Origin: Pseudomonas sp. MN1F
GTDB taxonomy: Bacteria > Pseudomonadota > Gammaproteobacteria > Pseudomonadales > Pseudomonadaceae
NCBI RefSeq assembly: GCF_009391885.1
Contig: NZ_VZII01000025.1
Location: forward strand, 62,001-126,000
Length of the DNA: 64,000 bases
Direction of reading: 5' to 3'
Every line of letters begins with the position of its first letter. Position 1 is the first letter of the stretch. Position numbers and translations under genes: made by a program. This document shows, in pieces, positions 1-9,776 of this stretch. Under the pieces are notes generated by a model. That model ran no database searches. It saw only the letters and a program-made list of their open reading frames with translations, and was not told where the DNA came from.

Positions 1-878
1 TGCACGTACGGGCAGCGCGGTGACAGCAGGCAGCCAGCCGGGCGGTCGTAGCGGCCTGGGACAATGCCGGGCAGCGTGGCCAGGCGCTCGGCACCGATGC
101 TGTGCTCGGGGATCGCCGCCAGCAGCGCTTCGCTGTACGGGTGGGCAGGCACGTCGAACAGCTCCGGCACCTGGCCGACTTCCACGGCCTGGCCGGCGTA
201 CATCACGCACACCCGTTTGGCCGTTTCGGCGACCACGGCCAGGTCGTGGGTAATCAGGATAAGCGCCATATTGCGCTCTTTCTGCAGGTTGACCAGCAAC
301 TCCATGATCTGAGCCTGGATGGTCACGTCCAGCGCGGTGGTCGGTTCGTCGGCGATCAGCAGCTTGGGTTCGCCGGCGATGGCCATGGCGATGGCGACGC
401 GCTGGCTCATGCCGCCGGAGAGCTGGTGCGGGTAGGCGTCCAGGCGGCTTTCGGCGGCCGGGATCTCGACTTTCTTCAGCAGTTCCAGAGCACGCTGACG
501 CGCAGCCTTGCCCTTCAGGCCCAGGTGCTGACGCAGCACTTCCTCGATCTGATAGCCGACGGTGTAGCTGGGGTTGAGCGCGGTCATCGGGTCCTGGAAG
601 ACCATGGCGATGTCCTTGCCCACCACCTTGCGCCGCTGCCGGCCGCTGAGCTTGAGCATGTCGGTACCGTCGAAGGTGAGCGCATCGGCGGTGATGCGCC
701 CAGGGGCGTCGATCAGGCCCATCAGGGCCATCATGGTGACGGATTTGCCCGAGCCGGACTCGCCGACGATGGCCAGGATCTCGCCGGCGTCCACCGCCAG
801 GTCCAGGCCATCGACCACGGGGACGGCATTGGCGTCGCCGAAGCGCACGTTCAGGTTGTTGATCTGCAACAGTGACAT
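1..878 (-). CDS. dppD: Dipeptide ABC transporter ATP-binding protein DppD (3' end outside the window)
   Basis: One of the two ATPases expected to energise the peptide importer whose permeases lie just upstream. Translating the minus strand from the ATG at 878 gives [14 protein letters not shown] and continues open to the window edge (about 292 codons). Visible motifs are a Walker A GESGSGKS, a Q-loop region ([11 protein letters not shown]), the ABC signature LSGGMSQRV and a Walker B ending in ADEPTTALD. Near the edge the Cys-containing peptide-ATPase tail ([11 protein letters not shown]) begins, which is typical of the oligopeptide/dipeptide ATPase C-terminal domain. A GGAGACC ribosome site lies just before the start. 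The gene follows dppC by 10 bases, so it is the next gene of the operon; a dppF partner is expected beyond the edge. The family is certain; the exact peptide substrate is inferred from the neighbours. Confidence 0.93.
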   Translation of the reverse strand, partial: MSLLQINNLNVRFGDANAVPVVDGLDLAVDAGEILAIVGESGSGKSVTMMALMGLIDAPGRITADALTFDGTDMLKLSGRQRRKVVGKDIAMVFQDPMTALNPSYTVGYQIEEVLRQHLGLKGKAARQRALELLKKVEIPAAESRLDAYPHQLSGGMSQRVAIAMAIAGEPKLLIADEPTTALDVTIQAQIMELLVNLQKERNMALILITHDLAVVAETAKRVCVMYAGQAVEVGQVPELFDVPAHPYSEALLAAIPEHSIGAERLATLPGIVPGRYDRPAGCLLSPRCPYV

Positions 879-888
879 GGCGGTCTCC

Positions 889-1815
889 TCAGGCGGCGTT
901 CTTGAGTTTCGGGTCCAGCGCATCGCGCAGGCCGTCGCCCATCAGGTTGATTGCCAGCACACTGAGCAGAATGGTCAGGCCAGGCAGGCTCACCACCCAC
1001 CAGGCGCGCTCGATGTAGTCGCGGGCCGAGGCCAGCATGGTGCCCCACTCGGGGGTTGGCGGTTGTACGCCGAGGCCGAGGAAGCCCAGGGCGGCGGCGT
1101 CGAGGATCGCCGAGGAGAAACTCAAGGTCGCCTGCACGATCAGCGGTGCCATGCAGTTGGGCAGCACGGTGACGAACATCAGCCGTGGCAGCCCGGCACC
1201 GGCCAGGCGAGCGGCGGTAACGTAGTCGCGGTTCAGTTCGCCCATCACCGCAGCGCGGGTCAGGCGCACGTAGGACGGCAACGACACGATGGCGATGGCG
1301 ATCACCGTGTTGATCAGGCCTGGGCCGAGGATGGCGACGATGGCCACGGCCAGCAGCAGTGACGGCAGGGCCAGCATCACGTCCATCAAGCGCATGATCG
1401 AGGGGCCGAGCAGCTGCGGGAAGAAGCCGGCCAGCAGGCCCAGCAGGATCCCCGGGATCAACGACATCACCACCGACGACAGGCCGATCAGCAGCGACAG
1501 CCGCGCGCCCTGGATCAGGCGTGACAGCAGGTCGCGGCCGAGTTCGTCGGTGCCGAGGATGAACTGCCAGCTGCCGCCATCGAGCCACACCGGCGGAGTC
1601 AGCAGGAAGTCGCGGTACTGCTCGCTCGGGTCATGGGGGGCGACCCATGGCGCGAATAACGCGCAGAACACCACCAGGCACATGAAGGCCAGGCCCATTA
1701 CCGCGCCCTTGTTGCGCGAGAAGGCGTGCCAGAATTCTTTGTACGGTGAGGGGTAGAGCAGGCTCTGGTCCACCGGGCTGGCCGGTGCGACGGATTTCGG
1801 AATCGGGCTAGTCAT
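889..1815 (-). CDS. dppC: Dipeptide ABC transporter inner-membrane permease DppC
   Basis: 308 aa, the usual DppC length. The protein has a cytoplasmic N-terminus of about 35 residues, then a first membrane segment ([20 protein letters not shown]), the OppC-type N-terminal region ([15 protein letters not shown]), and five further hydrophobic segments. The EAA-type coupling loop is around residues 205-225 ([19 protein letters not shown]), where it would contact the ATPase. It pairs with DppB to form the translocation channel. It sits 10 bases after dppB and 10 bases before dppD, so the genes are almost certainly co-transcribed. Its start ATG at 1815 gives MTSPIPKSV. Confidence 0.94.
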   Translation of the reverse strand: MTSPIPKSVAPASPVDQSLLYPSPYKEFWHAFSRNKGAVMGLAFMCLVVFCALFAPWVAPHDPSEQYRDFLLTPPVWLDGGSWQFILGTDELGRDLLSRLIQGARLSLLIGLSSVVMSLIPGILLGLLAGFFPQLLGPSIMRLMDVMLALPSLLLAVAIVAILGPGLINTVIAIAIVSLPSYVRLTRAAVMGELNRDYVTAARLAGAGLPRLMFVTVLPNCMAPLIVQATLSFSSAILDAAALGFLGLGVQPPTPEWGTMLASARDYIERAWWVVSLPGLTILLSVLAINLMGDGLRDALDPKLKNAA

Positions 1816-1825
1816 GGCGAAGGCC

Positions 1826-2836
<1,011 letters not shown>

Positions 2837-2910
2837 TGTCGGGGTTACCTCATCAACTGGTCACGCAGTGCCGCCGGTGCCCGTGTGGGGTCCCGGCGAT
2901 CGTTGTTGTT

Positions 2911-4506
2911 CTACTTCACCCGGGTGGTGGCGAAGTTGTTGTTGGTCAGAGGGTTGATCACGTAGCCCTCCACGTTGTCTCGCATGGCAGTGAACATCTT
3001 CGGATGGGCCATGTTGATCCAGGGTTGATCGTCATCGTACACCTTCAAAGCCTCGGCATAGACCCATCGACGTTCATCATCGTTGCTGAGTTCTCGGCCA
3101 CGGACGATCAGGTCCTGAAATTTTTCATTGCACCAGCGGGCATAGTTCTCACCGTTGCGCGCGGCTTCGCAACTGAGCAGCGGGCCGAGGAAGTTGTCCG
3201 GGTCGCCGTTGTCACTGGCCCAGCCAGAGGAAATCAGGTCCGCTTCGCCGGCCTTGGCGCGGCGCAGCATTTCGGCCCATTCCATGACGCGGATGTCGAG
3301 CTTGATGCCGATCTTGGCCAGGTCCGCTTGCAGCATCTCGGCGGAAAGCCGCGGATTGGGATTGGTCGGGCCACCGCCGTTACGGGTGTATAGCGTCAAC
3401 ACCGTACCTTCCGGCATGCCCGCCTCCTTCAGCAGAGCGCGAGCCTTGACCAGATCCTGCTTCGGGTTGGTGATCGACACGTTGTTGCCCAGCATGCTGC
3501 TTGGGTACGGGTTGATGGCTTCGGTGGCATTGCCTTTGCCGAACAGCTGCTCGATATGTGTCTGGCGATCGAATGCCAGGTTGATGGCTTTGCGCACGCG
3601 TACGTCGCTGAGGTACTTGTGCTGTGTGTTCATGGCGATGTAGCCGGTGACCAGCGCATCGGTTTCCGCCACTTTGAACTGAGGGTCGGACTTGATCGAT
3701 GGCACGTCTGTCGGCTTTGGATACAGCGCCACCTGGCATTCGTTGGCACGCAGCTTCTGCAGGCGCACGTTGCTGTCGGTGGTGATGGCGAACACCAGCG
3801 CATCGGCCGGCGGTTTGCCGCGGAAGTAGTCCGGGTTGGGTTTGTAGCGAACCTGGGCGTCCTTGTTGTAGCGCTGGAAGATGAACGGGCCGGTGCCGAT
3901 CGGCTTGCTGTTGAGGTCACCGGTCTTGCCGGCCTTGAGCAGCTGGTCGCCGTATTCGGCGGAATAGACAGAGGTGAAGGCCATGGCCATGTCGCGCAGG
4001 AAGGGCGCTTCGGGGCGGGTCAGGGTGATCACCACGGTATGGTCGTCGGTCTTGCTCACCGACTTGAGCAGCGCCTTGAAGGCCATGCTTTCGAAGTACG
4101 GGTAGCCGACGCTGGTCTTGGCGTGCCACGGGTGGTTCGGGTCGAGTTGGCGATTGAGGCTCCACAGCACGTCGTCGGCGTTGAACTCGCGGGTCGGCTT
4201 GAAGTAGTCGGTGGTATGGAACTTGACCCCTTGGCGCAGGTGGAAGGTGTAGGTCAGGCCGTCTTGCGAGATGTCCCAGCGTTCGGCCAGGGCCGGCTGG
4301 ATGTCGGTGGTACCGGGCTTGAAGTCGACCAGGCGGTTGAACACCGTCTCGGCCGAGGCATCGGCGGTGACGGCAGTGGTGTACTGGACGATGTCGAAGC
4401 CTTCCGGGCTGGCTTCGGTGCACACCACCAGCGGCTTGGCCGCGAGGTTGCCGGCGGCGCCCAGGATAACCGCTGCCAGGGCAGCGCGGAGCGGTAGCGA
4501 TGTCAT
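2911..4506 (-). CDS. Periplasmic peptide-binding protein, DppA family (copy nearest the permeases)
   Basis: 531 aa SBP_bac_5 family binding protein, expected to deliver peptides to DppBC from the periplasm. The start chosen is the ATG at 4506 (MTSLPLRAALAAVI), because GGGAG lies five bases upstream; the earlier ATG at 4521 would add five residues before the signal peptide. A Sec signal peptide covers roughly residues 1-23, with cleavage near NLAAK. The mature protein opens LVVCTEASPEGFD and keeps the family motifs TYTFHLRQGVKFH, FNADDV, PIGTGPF and NGDPDNF. It is more divergent from the other two binding proteins here (5' ends at 7695 and 9474) than they are from each other. It is separated from them by the OprD-type porin gene, the same relative position as dppA4 downstream of opdP in P. 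aeruginosa. The ligand is not deducible. Confidence 0.93.
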   Translation of the reverse strand: MTSLPLRAALAAVILGAAGNLAAKPLVVCTEASPEGFDIVQYTTAVTADASAETVFNRLVDFKPGTTDIQPALAERWDISQDGLTYTFHLRQGVKFHTTDYFKPTREFNADDVLWSLNRQLDPNHPWHAKTSVGYPYFESMAFKALLKSVSKTDDHTVVITLTRPEAPFLRDMAMAFTSVYSAEYGDQLLKAGKTGDLNSKPIGTGPFIFQRYNKDAQVRYKPNPDYFRGKPPADALVFAITTDSNVRLQKLRANECQVALYPKPTDVPSIKSDPQFKVAETDALVTGYIAMNTQHKYLSDVRVRKAINLAFDRQTHIEQLFGKGNATEAINPYPSSMLGNNVSITNPKQDLVKARALLKEAGMPEGTVLTLYTRNGGGPTNPNPRLSAEMLQADLAKIGIKLDIRVMEWAEMLRRAKAGEADLISSGWASDNGDPDNFLGPLLSCEAARNGENYARWCNEKFQDLIVRGRELSNDDERRWVYAEALKVYDDDQPWINMAHPKMFTAMRDNVEGYVINPLTNNNFATTRVK

Positions 4507-4579
4507 GGAAACTCCCTGCATGCGTTGATTCCAGCGTAGCCGCCACGGCCCGGGTTGAAGCGGGCCGTGGCGCCAGTGG

Positions 4580-5959
4580 TCAGAGAATGTTGAATGGAAT
4601 GGTGGTCACTACGCGGAACTCGTCCAGGCTGCCATCGCCCTGGGCCTTGCTGGCGCGGTGGGCGGTGTAGGTGGCGCGGATGCTGGTGTCCTTGAACGGC
4701 CCGCTCTGCACGGCGTAGCTGGTGCCGATGCCCCACTCGTAGTGGGTTTCGCCGTCCAGGCCGCGCACGTCGTAGGCGGTGCCGGTGTAGTGGGTGCCGT
4801 CGATGCCCCAGCCGCGGGCGTTGTACAGGTTGAACTTGAGGCCTGGCACGCCGTAGGGCGCCATGTTCAGCACGTAGGAGAGCTGCAGGGATTTCTCGTT
4901 GGGGCCGTTGAAGTCCGACAGCAGCGAGTTGGCCAGGTAGATGCCGTTGGTTTCGTGCAGGTAGTCGAAGTACTCGTTGCCGTTGACCTGCTGCCAGGAG
5001 GCGGTGAGGGTGTGCGCCTGATGGCTCAGGCCGAACGACAGGCTGTAGGTGTCGTTGTCGATCTCGCCCATCTTCTTGCTGCCTTCGTCCACGGTCTTGT
5101 AGTAGTTCAGGCCGGTGGTCAGGGCGAGCACGGCGTTGTCGCCGAGCACGTGGTTGGCGCCGAAGTAGTACTGGTTCCAGAAGTCGTCGACCTTGGTGGC
5201 GTACAGGCTGGTGGTCAGGCTCTTGAACGGCTGGTAGTTGACCCCGGCGGTGCTGGCGCGGTCGGTCTCGACGCCGGTGGCGCTGTATTCGCTGCGGAAC
5301 TTGCTCAGGCTCTGTTCGGTGCGTGGCGAAACGCGGTCGAAGGTGCCCAGGTCGAGCGACAGGTTGTCGAACTCGGCGCTGTGCAGGAACGCACCCTGGA
5401 AGCTCGACGGCAACGCACGGTTGCCGATGTAGGCGATCATCGGTGTATCCACCGACTGGCGGCCAACGGTAAGGGTGGTGTTGGACACGCGCGCCTTGAC
5501 GTTGGCCAGGCCCATCTTGCTCCACTGGCCGACCGGGTCGCCGTCGCTGTGGGTGAGTGTTCGGTTGTTCGGCCCGGCGATCGCGGCACGGCCCTGCTGC
5601 AGGGCGACGGCGTTGTAGCCGGCGGCCTCGACGGCAAAGCCGACGGTGCCCTGGGTGAAGCCCGAACTGTAGTTGAGGATGGTGCCCTGCACCCAGTTGT
5701 CGCGGCTGTGGGTATCGTGGCGGGTGCCGTCGGCCTTGTAGTACTTCCACAGCGGTGCGCGGGTGGCGCGTTCGTGGGCGTACCAGTTGCGCGTGCTGCC
5801 GGACAGGCTCTGGCCGTCGATGAAGCCGTTGGCCTCGTCCTGTTCGCTACTGGATTTCAGGCTGAACGGGACGTAGTCCTGGCTCTGGGTGTCGGCCTCT
5901 GTCACGGCGCAAAAGGTGCCGATGGATAAGGCCAAAGCGGTCAAGGTGAATAGTCTCAA
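4580..5959 (-). CDS. opdP: OprD-family outer membrane porin, probably OpdP (dipeptide porin)
   Basis: 459 aa outer-membrane barrel protein. The N-terminus MRLFTLTALALSIGTFCAVTEA is a signal peptide. The mature part shows the OprD pattern of alternating strands, with characteristic segments such as RNWYAHERATRAPLWKYYKADGT, NYSSGFTQGTVGFAVEA and NLYNARGWGIDGTHY. The start codon is TTG at 5959, with GGGAG nine bases upstream; no ATG gives a complete signal peptide. It lies between two binding-protein genes in the dipeptide transporter cluster, which matches the opdP-dppBCDF arrangement of P. aeruginosa. The likely role is passage of small peptides through the outer membrane. The family is secure; substrate specificity rests on context. 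Confidence 0.9.
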   Translation of the reverse strand: MRLFTLTALALSIGTFCAVTEADTQSQDYVPFSLKSSSEQDEANGFIDGQSLSGSTRNWYAHERATRAPLWKYYKADGTRHDTHSRDNWVQGTILNYSSGFTQGTVGFAVEAAGYNAVALQQGRAAIAGPNNRTLTHSDGDPVGQWSKMGLANVKARVSNTTLTVGRQSVDTPMIAYIGNRALPSSFQGAFLHSAEFDNLSLDLGTFDRVSPRTEQSLSKFRSEYSATGVETDRASTAGVNYQPFKSLTTSLYATKVDDFWNQYYFGANHVLGDNAVLALTTGLNYYKTVDEGSKKMGEIDNDTYSLSFGLSHQAHTLTASWQQVNGNEYFDYLHETNGIYLANSLLSDFNGPNEKSLQLSYVLNMAPYGVPGLKFNLYNARGWGIDGTHYTGTAYDVRGLDGETHYEWGIGTSYAVQSGPFKDTSIRATYTAHRASKAQGDGSLDEFRVVTTIPFNIL

Positions 5960-6036
5960 AGTTAAAGCTCCCTTTCTGTTCTTTTAGTTATTACCTGGCC
6001 TTGTGGGCCGGGTTGCTTGCTGCGGTGTTGCCAGGG

Positions 6037-6057
6037 TTGCCCGGGGTTGCCGGGCAA
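6037..6057 (-). terminator. Hairpin after the second binding-protein gene (attenuator or processing stem)
   Basis: An 8-bp perfect inverted repeat, TTGCCCGG / CCGGGCAA, with a 5-base loop, lies 46 bases beyond the stop of the gene ending at 6103 and before the porin start at 5959. There is no run of U after it on the minus strand, so partial termination or a 3'-end stabilising stem that lowers downstream expression is more likely than full termination. Confidence 0.4.
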
Positions 6058-6102
6058 AAGCGGGGGAGTTGTGTTGGCGATGAGGCCGGCACTGGCTATC
6101 GC

Positions 6103-7695
6103 TTAATCAACACTCACACCGGAAAAGTCATTGCGCCCGAACGGGCTGACCTTGAAATCGGCCACCTTGATGCTCAGCGGCTGGTTCACCGTGGAATGCG
6201 CCACCGGGGTGATCGGCACCTGTTGCTTCAGGCGCTGCTGGGCCTGCTGGTACAGCGCCGTGCGCTGCTCGCGGTCGGTGACCTGCTTGGCCTGCTTGAC
6301 CAGGCTGTCGTACTGCGGGTCGCACCACAGCGAGTAGTTGTTGCTGCCGATGGCGTCGCAGTTGTAGAGGGTGCCGAGCCAGTTGTCCGGGTCACCGTTG
6401 TCGCCGGTCCAGCCGATCAGGGCGATGTCGTGCTCGCCGCTCTTCATGCGCTTGAGGTATTCGCCCCATTCATAGCTGACGATGCGCACCTTGAAGCCGA
6501 GCTTGCTCCAGTCGGCCTGGAGCATCTCGGCCATCAGCTTGGCGTTGGGGTTGTACGGGCGCTGTACGGGCATGGCCCACAGGGTGATCTCGGTACCCGG
6601 CTTGACCCCGGCCTGCTGCAGCAACTGCTTGGCCTTTTGCGGGTCGAACGGTGCGTCCTTGAGGCTGTTGTCATAGGACCACTGGGTTGGCGGCATGGCA
6701 TTGACTGCCAGTTGGCCGGAGTCCTGGTACACCGCCTGGATGATGGCCTGCTTGTTCACTGCCATGTCCATGGCCTGGCGCACTTCAAGGCGATCAAACG
6801 GTGGGTGCTGGGTGTTGTAGGCGATGTAGCCGAGGTTGAAGCCAGGCTGCTGCATGACCTGCAGCTTGCCGTCGGCCTTGAGCGCCGGCAGGTCGGCCGG
6901 GCGTGGGTGCAGGGTGACCTGGCACTCGTTGCGGCGCAGCTTCTGGATGCGCACCGACGGGTCGGTGTTGATCGAGAACACCAGGTTGTCGATCTTCACT
7001 TCATCCGGCGCCCAGTAATGCTTGTTGCCCTTGAAGCGGATCTGCGAGTCCTTCTGGTAACGCTGGAACACGAACGGCCCGGTGCCGATCGGTTGCTGGT
7101 TGATGGCGCTGGGGCGCCCGCTGACCATTAGCTGCTCGGCATATTCAGCAGACAGTATCGAGGCGAAACTCATGGCCAGGTTCTGGATGAATGCGGCATC
7201 GACCTTGTTCAGGCTGAACACCACGGTCAACGGGTCGGTCTTTTCGACCCGGGCGATGTTCTTGTCCAGGCCCATGCTGACGAAGTACGGGAATTCGGTA
7301 GGGTAGGCCTTACGGAACGGTTGGTCCTTGTCGAGCATGCGGTTGAAGGTGAACAGCACATCGTCGGCGTTGAAATCACGGCTCGGTTTGAAGGCCTTGT
7401 TGGCATGGAACTTCACGCCCTCGCGCAAGTGAAAGGTGTAGCGCAGGCCATCGTCGGAGACCTCCCATTTCGTCGCCAGCGCCGGGTGCACCGCCGTGCC
7501 GCCGCGTTCGAACTCCACCAGCCGGTTGTAGATCGGCTCGGCGGCGTCGTTGTCGGTGGCACTGGTGTACTGGGCGGTGTCGAAGCCGGCCGGGCTGCCT
7601 TCGGAGCAGAACACCAGGTTCTTGGCCTGAAGGGCAGGGGCCTGGCTCAGCAGGCCGAGGGCGAGCAGGGTCGAAAGGTAAGTGACGTGGCGCAT
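6103..7695 (-). CDS. Periplasmic peptide-binding protein, DppA family (second copy)
   Basis: 530 aa SBP_bac_5 protein. Signal peptide MRHVTYLSTLLALGLLSQAPALQA is predicted to be cleaved before KNLVFCSEGSPAGFD. It keeps the peptide-binding family motifs RYTFHLREGVKFH, FNADDVLFTFNRMLD, PIGTGPFVFQRY and GWTGDNGDPDNWLG. It is closely related to the copy starting at 9474, sharing long runs such as NAKLMAEMLQ and the VSYEWGEY segment, so the two arose by duplication. It lies between that copy and the porin gene, separated by 154 and 143 bases, so each gene may have its own level of expression. Different copies probably bind different peptide sets and share one permease. Confidence 0.93.
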   Translation of the reverse strand: MRHVTYLSTLLALGLLSQAPALQAKNLVFCSEGSPAGFDTAQYTSATDNDAAEPIYNRLVEFERGGTAVHPALATKWEVSDDGLRYTFHLREGVKFHANKAFKPSRDFNADDVLFTFNRMLDKDQPFRKAYPTEFPYFVSMGLDKNIARVEKTDPLTVVFSLNKVDAAFIQNLAMSFASILSAEYAEQLMVSGRPSAINQQPIGTGPFVFQRYQKDSQIRFKGNKHYWAPDEVKIDNLVFSINTDPSVRIQKLRRNECQVTLHPRPADLPALKADGKLQVMQQPGFNLGYIAYNTQHPPFDRLEVRQAMDMAVNKQAIIQAVYQDSGQLAVNAMPPTQWSYDNSLKDAPFDPQKAKQLLQQAGVKPGTEITLWAMPVQRPYNPNAKLMAEMLQADWSKLGFKVRIVSYEWGEYLKRMKSGEHDIALIGWTGDNGDPDNWLGTLYNCDAIGSNNYSLWCDPQYDSLVKQAKQVTDREQRTALYQQAQQRLKQQVPITPVAHSTVNQPLSIKVADFKVSPFGRNDFSGVSVD

Positions 7696-7810
7696 GGCGG
7701 TTCCTTTTCCAGCTGTTCAAGCCGCCTCGGGGTACGAATGACGGCAACAGTTTGCCGACTCCGTCGCGGGTAGCGTCGGAGTGGGCGCGAGATGCTTGAG
7801 GGTGGTGAGG

Positions 7811-7839
7811 CGGCACCCGCCGTCGATCGGCGGGTGCCG
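7811..7839 (-). terminator. Strong hairpin just after the first dppA copy
   Basis: A perfect 11-bp inverted repeat (CGGCACCCGCC / GGCGGGTGCCG, 7-base loop) starts 10 bases past the stop of the gene ending at 7849. No U-tract follows on the minus strand. It may act as partial terminator or as an RNA-stabilising 3' stem, which would make the first binding protein more abundant than the downstream genes. Confidence 0.55.
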
Positions 7840-7848
7840 GGATCTACC

Positions 7849-9474
7849 CTATTTGTCCACGCTGACGCCGTAGAAGGCGTTCAACGCGAACGGGCTGATC
7901 TTGAAGTCTTTCACCTTGGCGCTCATCGGCTGGTAGACCGTGGAGTGGGCGATCGGGGTGATCGGCACCTGTTCCTTGAGGATGTGCTGGGCCTTCTGGT
8001 ACAGCTCGGTGCGCTTGGCCTGGTCGGAAGTGGCCTTGGCCTGCTTGATCAGGTCGTCGTAGGGCTTGTAGCACCACTTGGAGAAGTTGTTGCCGTCGAT
8101 GGCGTCGCAGCCGTACAGGGTGCCCAGCCAGTTGTCCGGGTCACCGTTGTCGCCGCTCCAGCCGATCAGCATGGCGCCTTGTTCGCCGCCTTTGGAGCGC
8201 TTGATGTACTCGCCCCATTCATAGCTGACGATCTTCGCCTTGATGCCGATCTTGGCCCAGTCGGACTGCAGCATCTCGGCCATCAGCTTGGCATTGGGGT
8301 TGTAGGGGCGTTGCACAGGCATGGCCCACAGGGTGATCTCGGTGCCTTCCTTGATACCGGCTTCCTTGAGCAACTGCTTGGCCTTCTCGGGATCGTACGG
8401 CGCGTCCTTGATGCTGGTGTCATAGGACCACTGGGTGGGTGGCATGCCGTTGACTGCCAGCTGGCCAGCGCCCTGGTAGACCGATTCGATGATCTTCTTC
8501 TTGTCCACGGCCATGTCCAGCGCCTGGCGGACTTCCAGCTTGGCCATCGGGTTGGGCTCGTTGCTGCCCTTGATCTTGTCCATCACGTTGTAGGCGATGT
8601 AACCAAGGTTGAAGCCGGCCTGCTGTGGCATCTGCAGGTTCTTGTCGGCTTTCAGCGGCTCGATGTCGGCCGGCCGTGGGAACAGGGTGACCTGGCACTC
8701 GTTCTTCTTCAGCTTCTGCATGCGCACCGAGGCGTCGGTGGTGATGGCGAAGATCAGGTTGTCGATCTTCACGTCCTCGGGCTTCCAGTAGTCCTTGTTG
8801 CCCTTGAAGCGGATCTGCGCGTCCTTCTGGTACTTGCTGAACACAAATGGCCCGGTGCCGATCGGCTTCTGGTTGATGTCGGCGGCCTTGCCGTCCTTGA
8901 GCAGCTGGTCGGCGTACTCGGCGGACTGGATGGAGGCGAAGCTCATGGCCAGGTTCTGGATGAACGCGGCGTCCACTTCATTGAGGGTGAACTTCACCGT
9001 GTGATCGTCAAGCTTCTCCACCGTGGCGATGTTCTTGTCCATGCCCATGTCGGTGAAGTACGGGAACTCGGTGGGGTAGGCCTTACGGAACGGGTGGTTC
9101 TTGTCGAGCATGCGGTTGAAGGTGAACAGCACGTCGTCGGCGTTGAATTCGCGGGTCGGCTTGAAGTAGTCGGTGGTGTGGAACTTGACCCCTTCGCGCA
9201 GGTGGAAGGTGTAGGTCTTGCCGTCGTCGGCCACGTCCCATTTGGTTGCCAGGCCCGGGATGACCGCGGTGCCGCCGCGTTCGAACTGGGTCAGGCGGTT
9301 GAACACGGTCTCGGCCGAGGCGTCGAAGTCGGTTCCGGTGGTGTATTGCCCCGGGTCGAAGCCGGCCGGGCTGCCTTCGGAGCAGAACACCAGGTTGGAC
9401 GCGGCCTGGGCCAGCGGGGCGCCGGCGAGCAAGCCTGCACCTAGCAGGAACGGAATGACTGCGTGTTTGAGCAT
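7849..9474 (-). CDS. dppA: Periplasmic dipeptide-binding protein DppA (first gene of the cluster)
   Basis: 541 aa SBP_bac_5 binding protein. The start chosen is the ATG at 9474 (MLKHAVIPFLLGAGLLAG), preceded by GAGGCC; it gives a clear Sec signal peptide cleaved near APLAQAASN, whereas an in-frame ATG at 9561 would add 29 non-signal residues. The mature protein begins NLVFCSEGSPAGFDPGQYT and contains TYTFHLREGVKFH, FNADDVLFTFNRMLDKN, PIGTGPFVFSKY and GWSGDNGDPDNWLG. It is the promoter-proximal gene of the cluster and the best match to the generic DppA. It probably captures dipeptides in the periplasm for DppBCDF. Confidence 0.94.
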   Translation of the reverse strand: MLKHAVIPFLLGAGLLAGAPLAQAASNLVFCSEGSPAGFDPGQYTTGTDFDASAETVFNRLTQFERGGTAVIPGLATKWDVADDGKTYTFHLREGVKFHTTDYFKPTREFNADDVLFTFNRMLDKNHPFRKAYPTEFPYFTDMGMDKNIATVEKLDDHTVKFTLNEVDAAFIQNLAMSFASIQSAEYADQLLKDGKAADINQKPIGTGPFVFSKYQKDAQIRFKGNKDYWKPEDVKIDNLIFAITTDASVRMQKLKKNECQVTLFPRPADIEPLKADKNLQMPQQAGFNLGYIAYNVMDKIKGSNEPNPMAKLEVRQALDMAVDKKKIIESVYQGAGQLAVNGMPPTQWSYDTSIKDAPYDPEKAKQLLKEAGIKEGTEITLWAMPVQRPYNPNAKLMAEMLQSDWAKIGIKAKIVSYEWGEYIKRSKGGEQGAMLIGWSGDNGDPDNWLGTLYGCDAIDGNNFSKWCYKPYDDLIKQAKATSDQAKRTELYQKAQHILKEQVPITPIAHSTVYQPMSAKVKDFKISPFALNAFYGVSVDK

Positions 9475-9776
9475 GGTGGCCTCATTGTTGTCATTTTTTG
9501 GATTGAGGTGGCCTCGTGAGCCGACCTGCGGATACTTATGCAGGGGGTATTCCCAATGCAACAGGCAGAAGGATAGTTGGCGTCAGGAAAGTAGTACGAG
9601 CGTACATGGATGTCGCATACGTATAACTTTCGGCGAAGTTGAACGTTTGCGTGGGCAAAATGATGGCTTTTTGCGGGATGTTTCTGGGCGGGGGAGGGTG
9701 TAGGACGCACTTCTATGGTGCGTAGGAAATATCTGATTTTGCTAAATAGGGGCTGCCAAGCAGCCCCCGGCGATCT
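9475..9776. other. Intergenic region upstream of dppA: no gene seen
   Basis: 302 bases between the dppA start and the SIMPL gene stop; both genes read leftwards. I see no convincing coding frame. Two short palindromes, GTACGAGCGTAC (9594-9605) and ATACGTAT (9618-9625), are present. A weak minus-strand sigma-70-like pair (TTGCAT, 17 bases, TAAGTA) lies nearer to dppA. The promoter of the dpp cluster should be here, but I cannot fix its position. Confidence 0.5.
9749..9767 (-). terminator. Terminator of the SIMPL-domain gene
   Basis: A perfect 8-bp stem GGGGCTGC / GCAGCCCC with a 3-base loop starts 10 bases past the stop at 9777. On the minus strand it is followed by TATTTAGCAAAAT, a moderately U-rich tract. 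Confidence 0.65.

Noticed and set aside
7792..9444. A 550-codon open frame opposite dppA
   Set aside because: Complementary-strand shadow; dppA has a signal peptide and all family motifs on the other strand.
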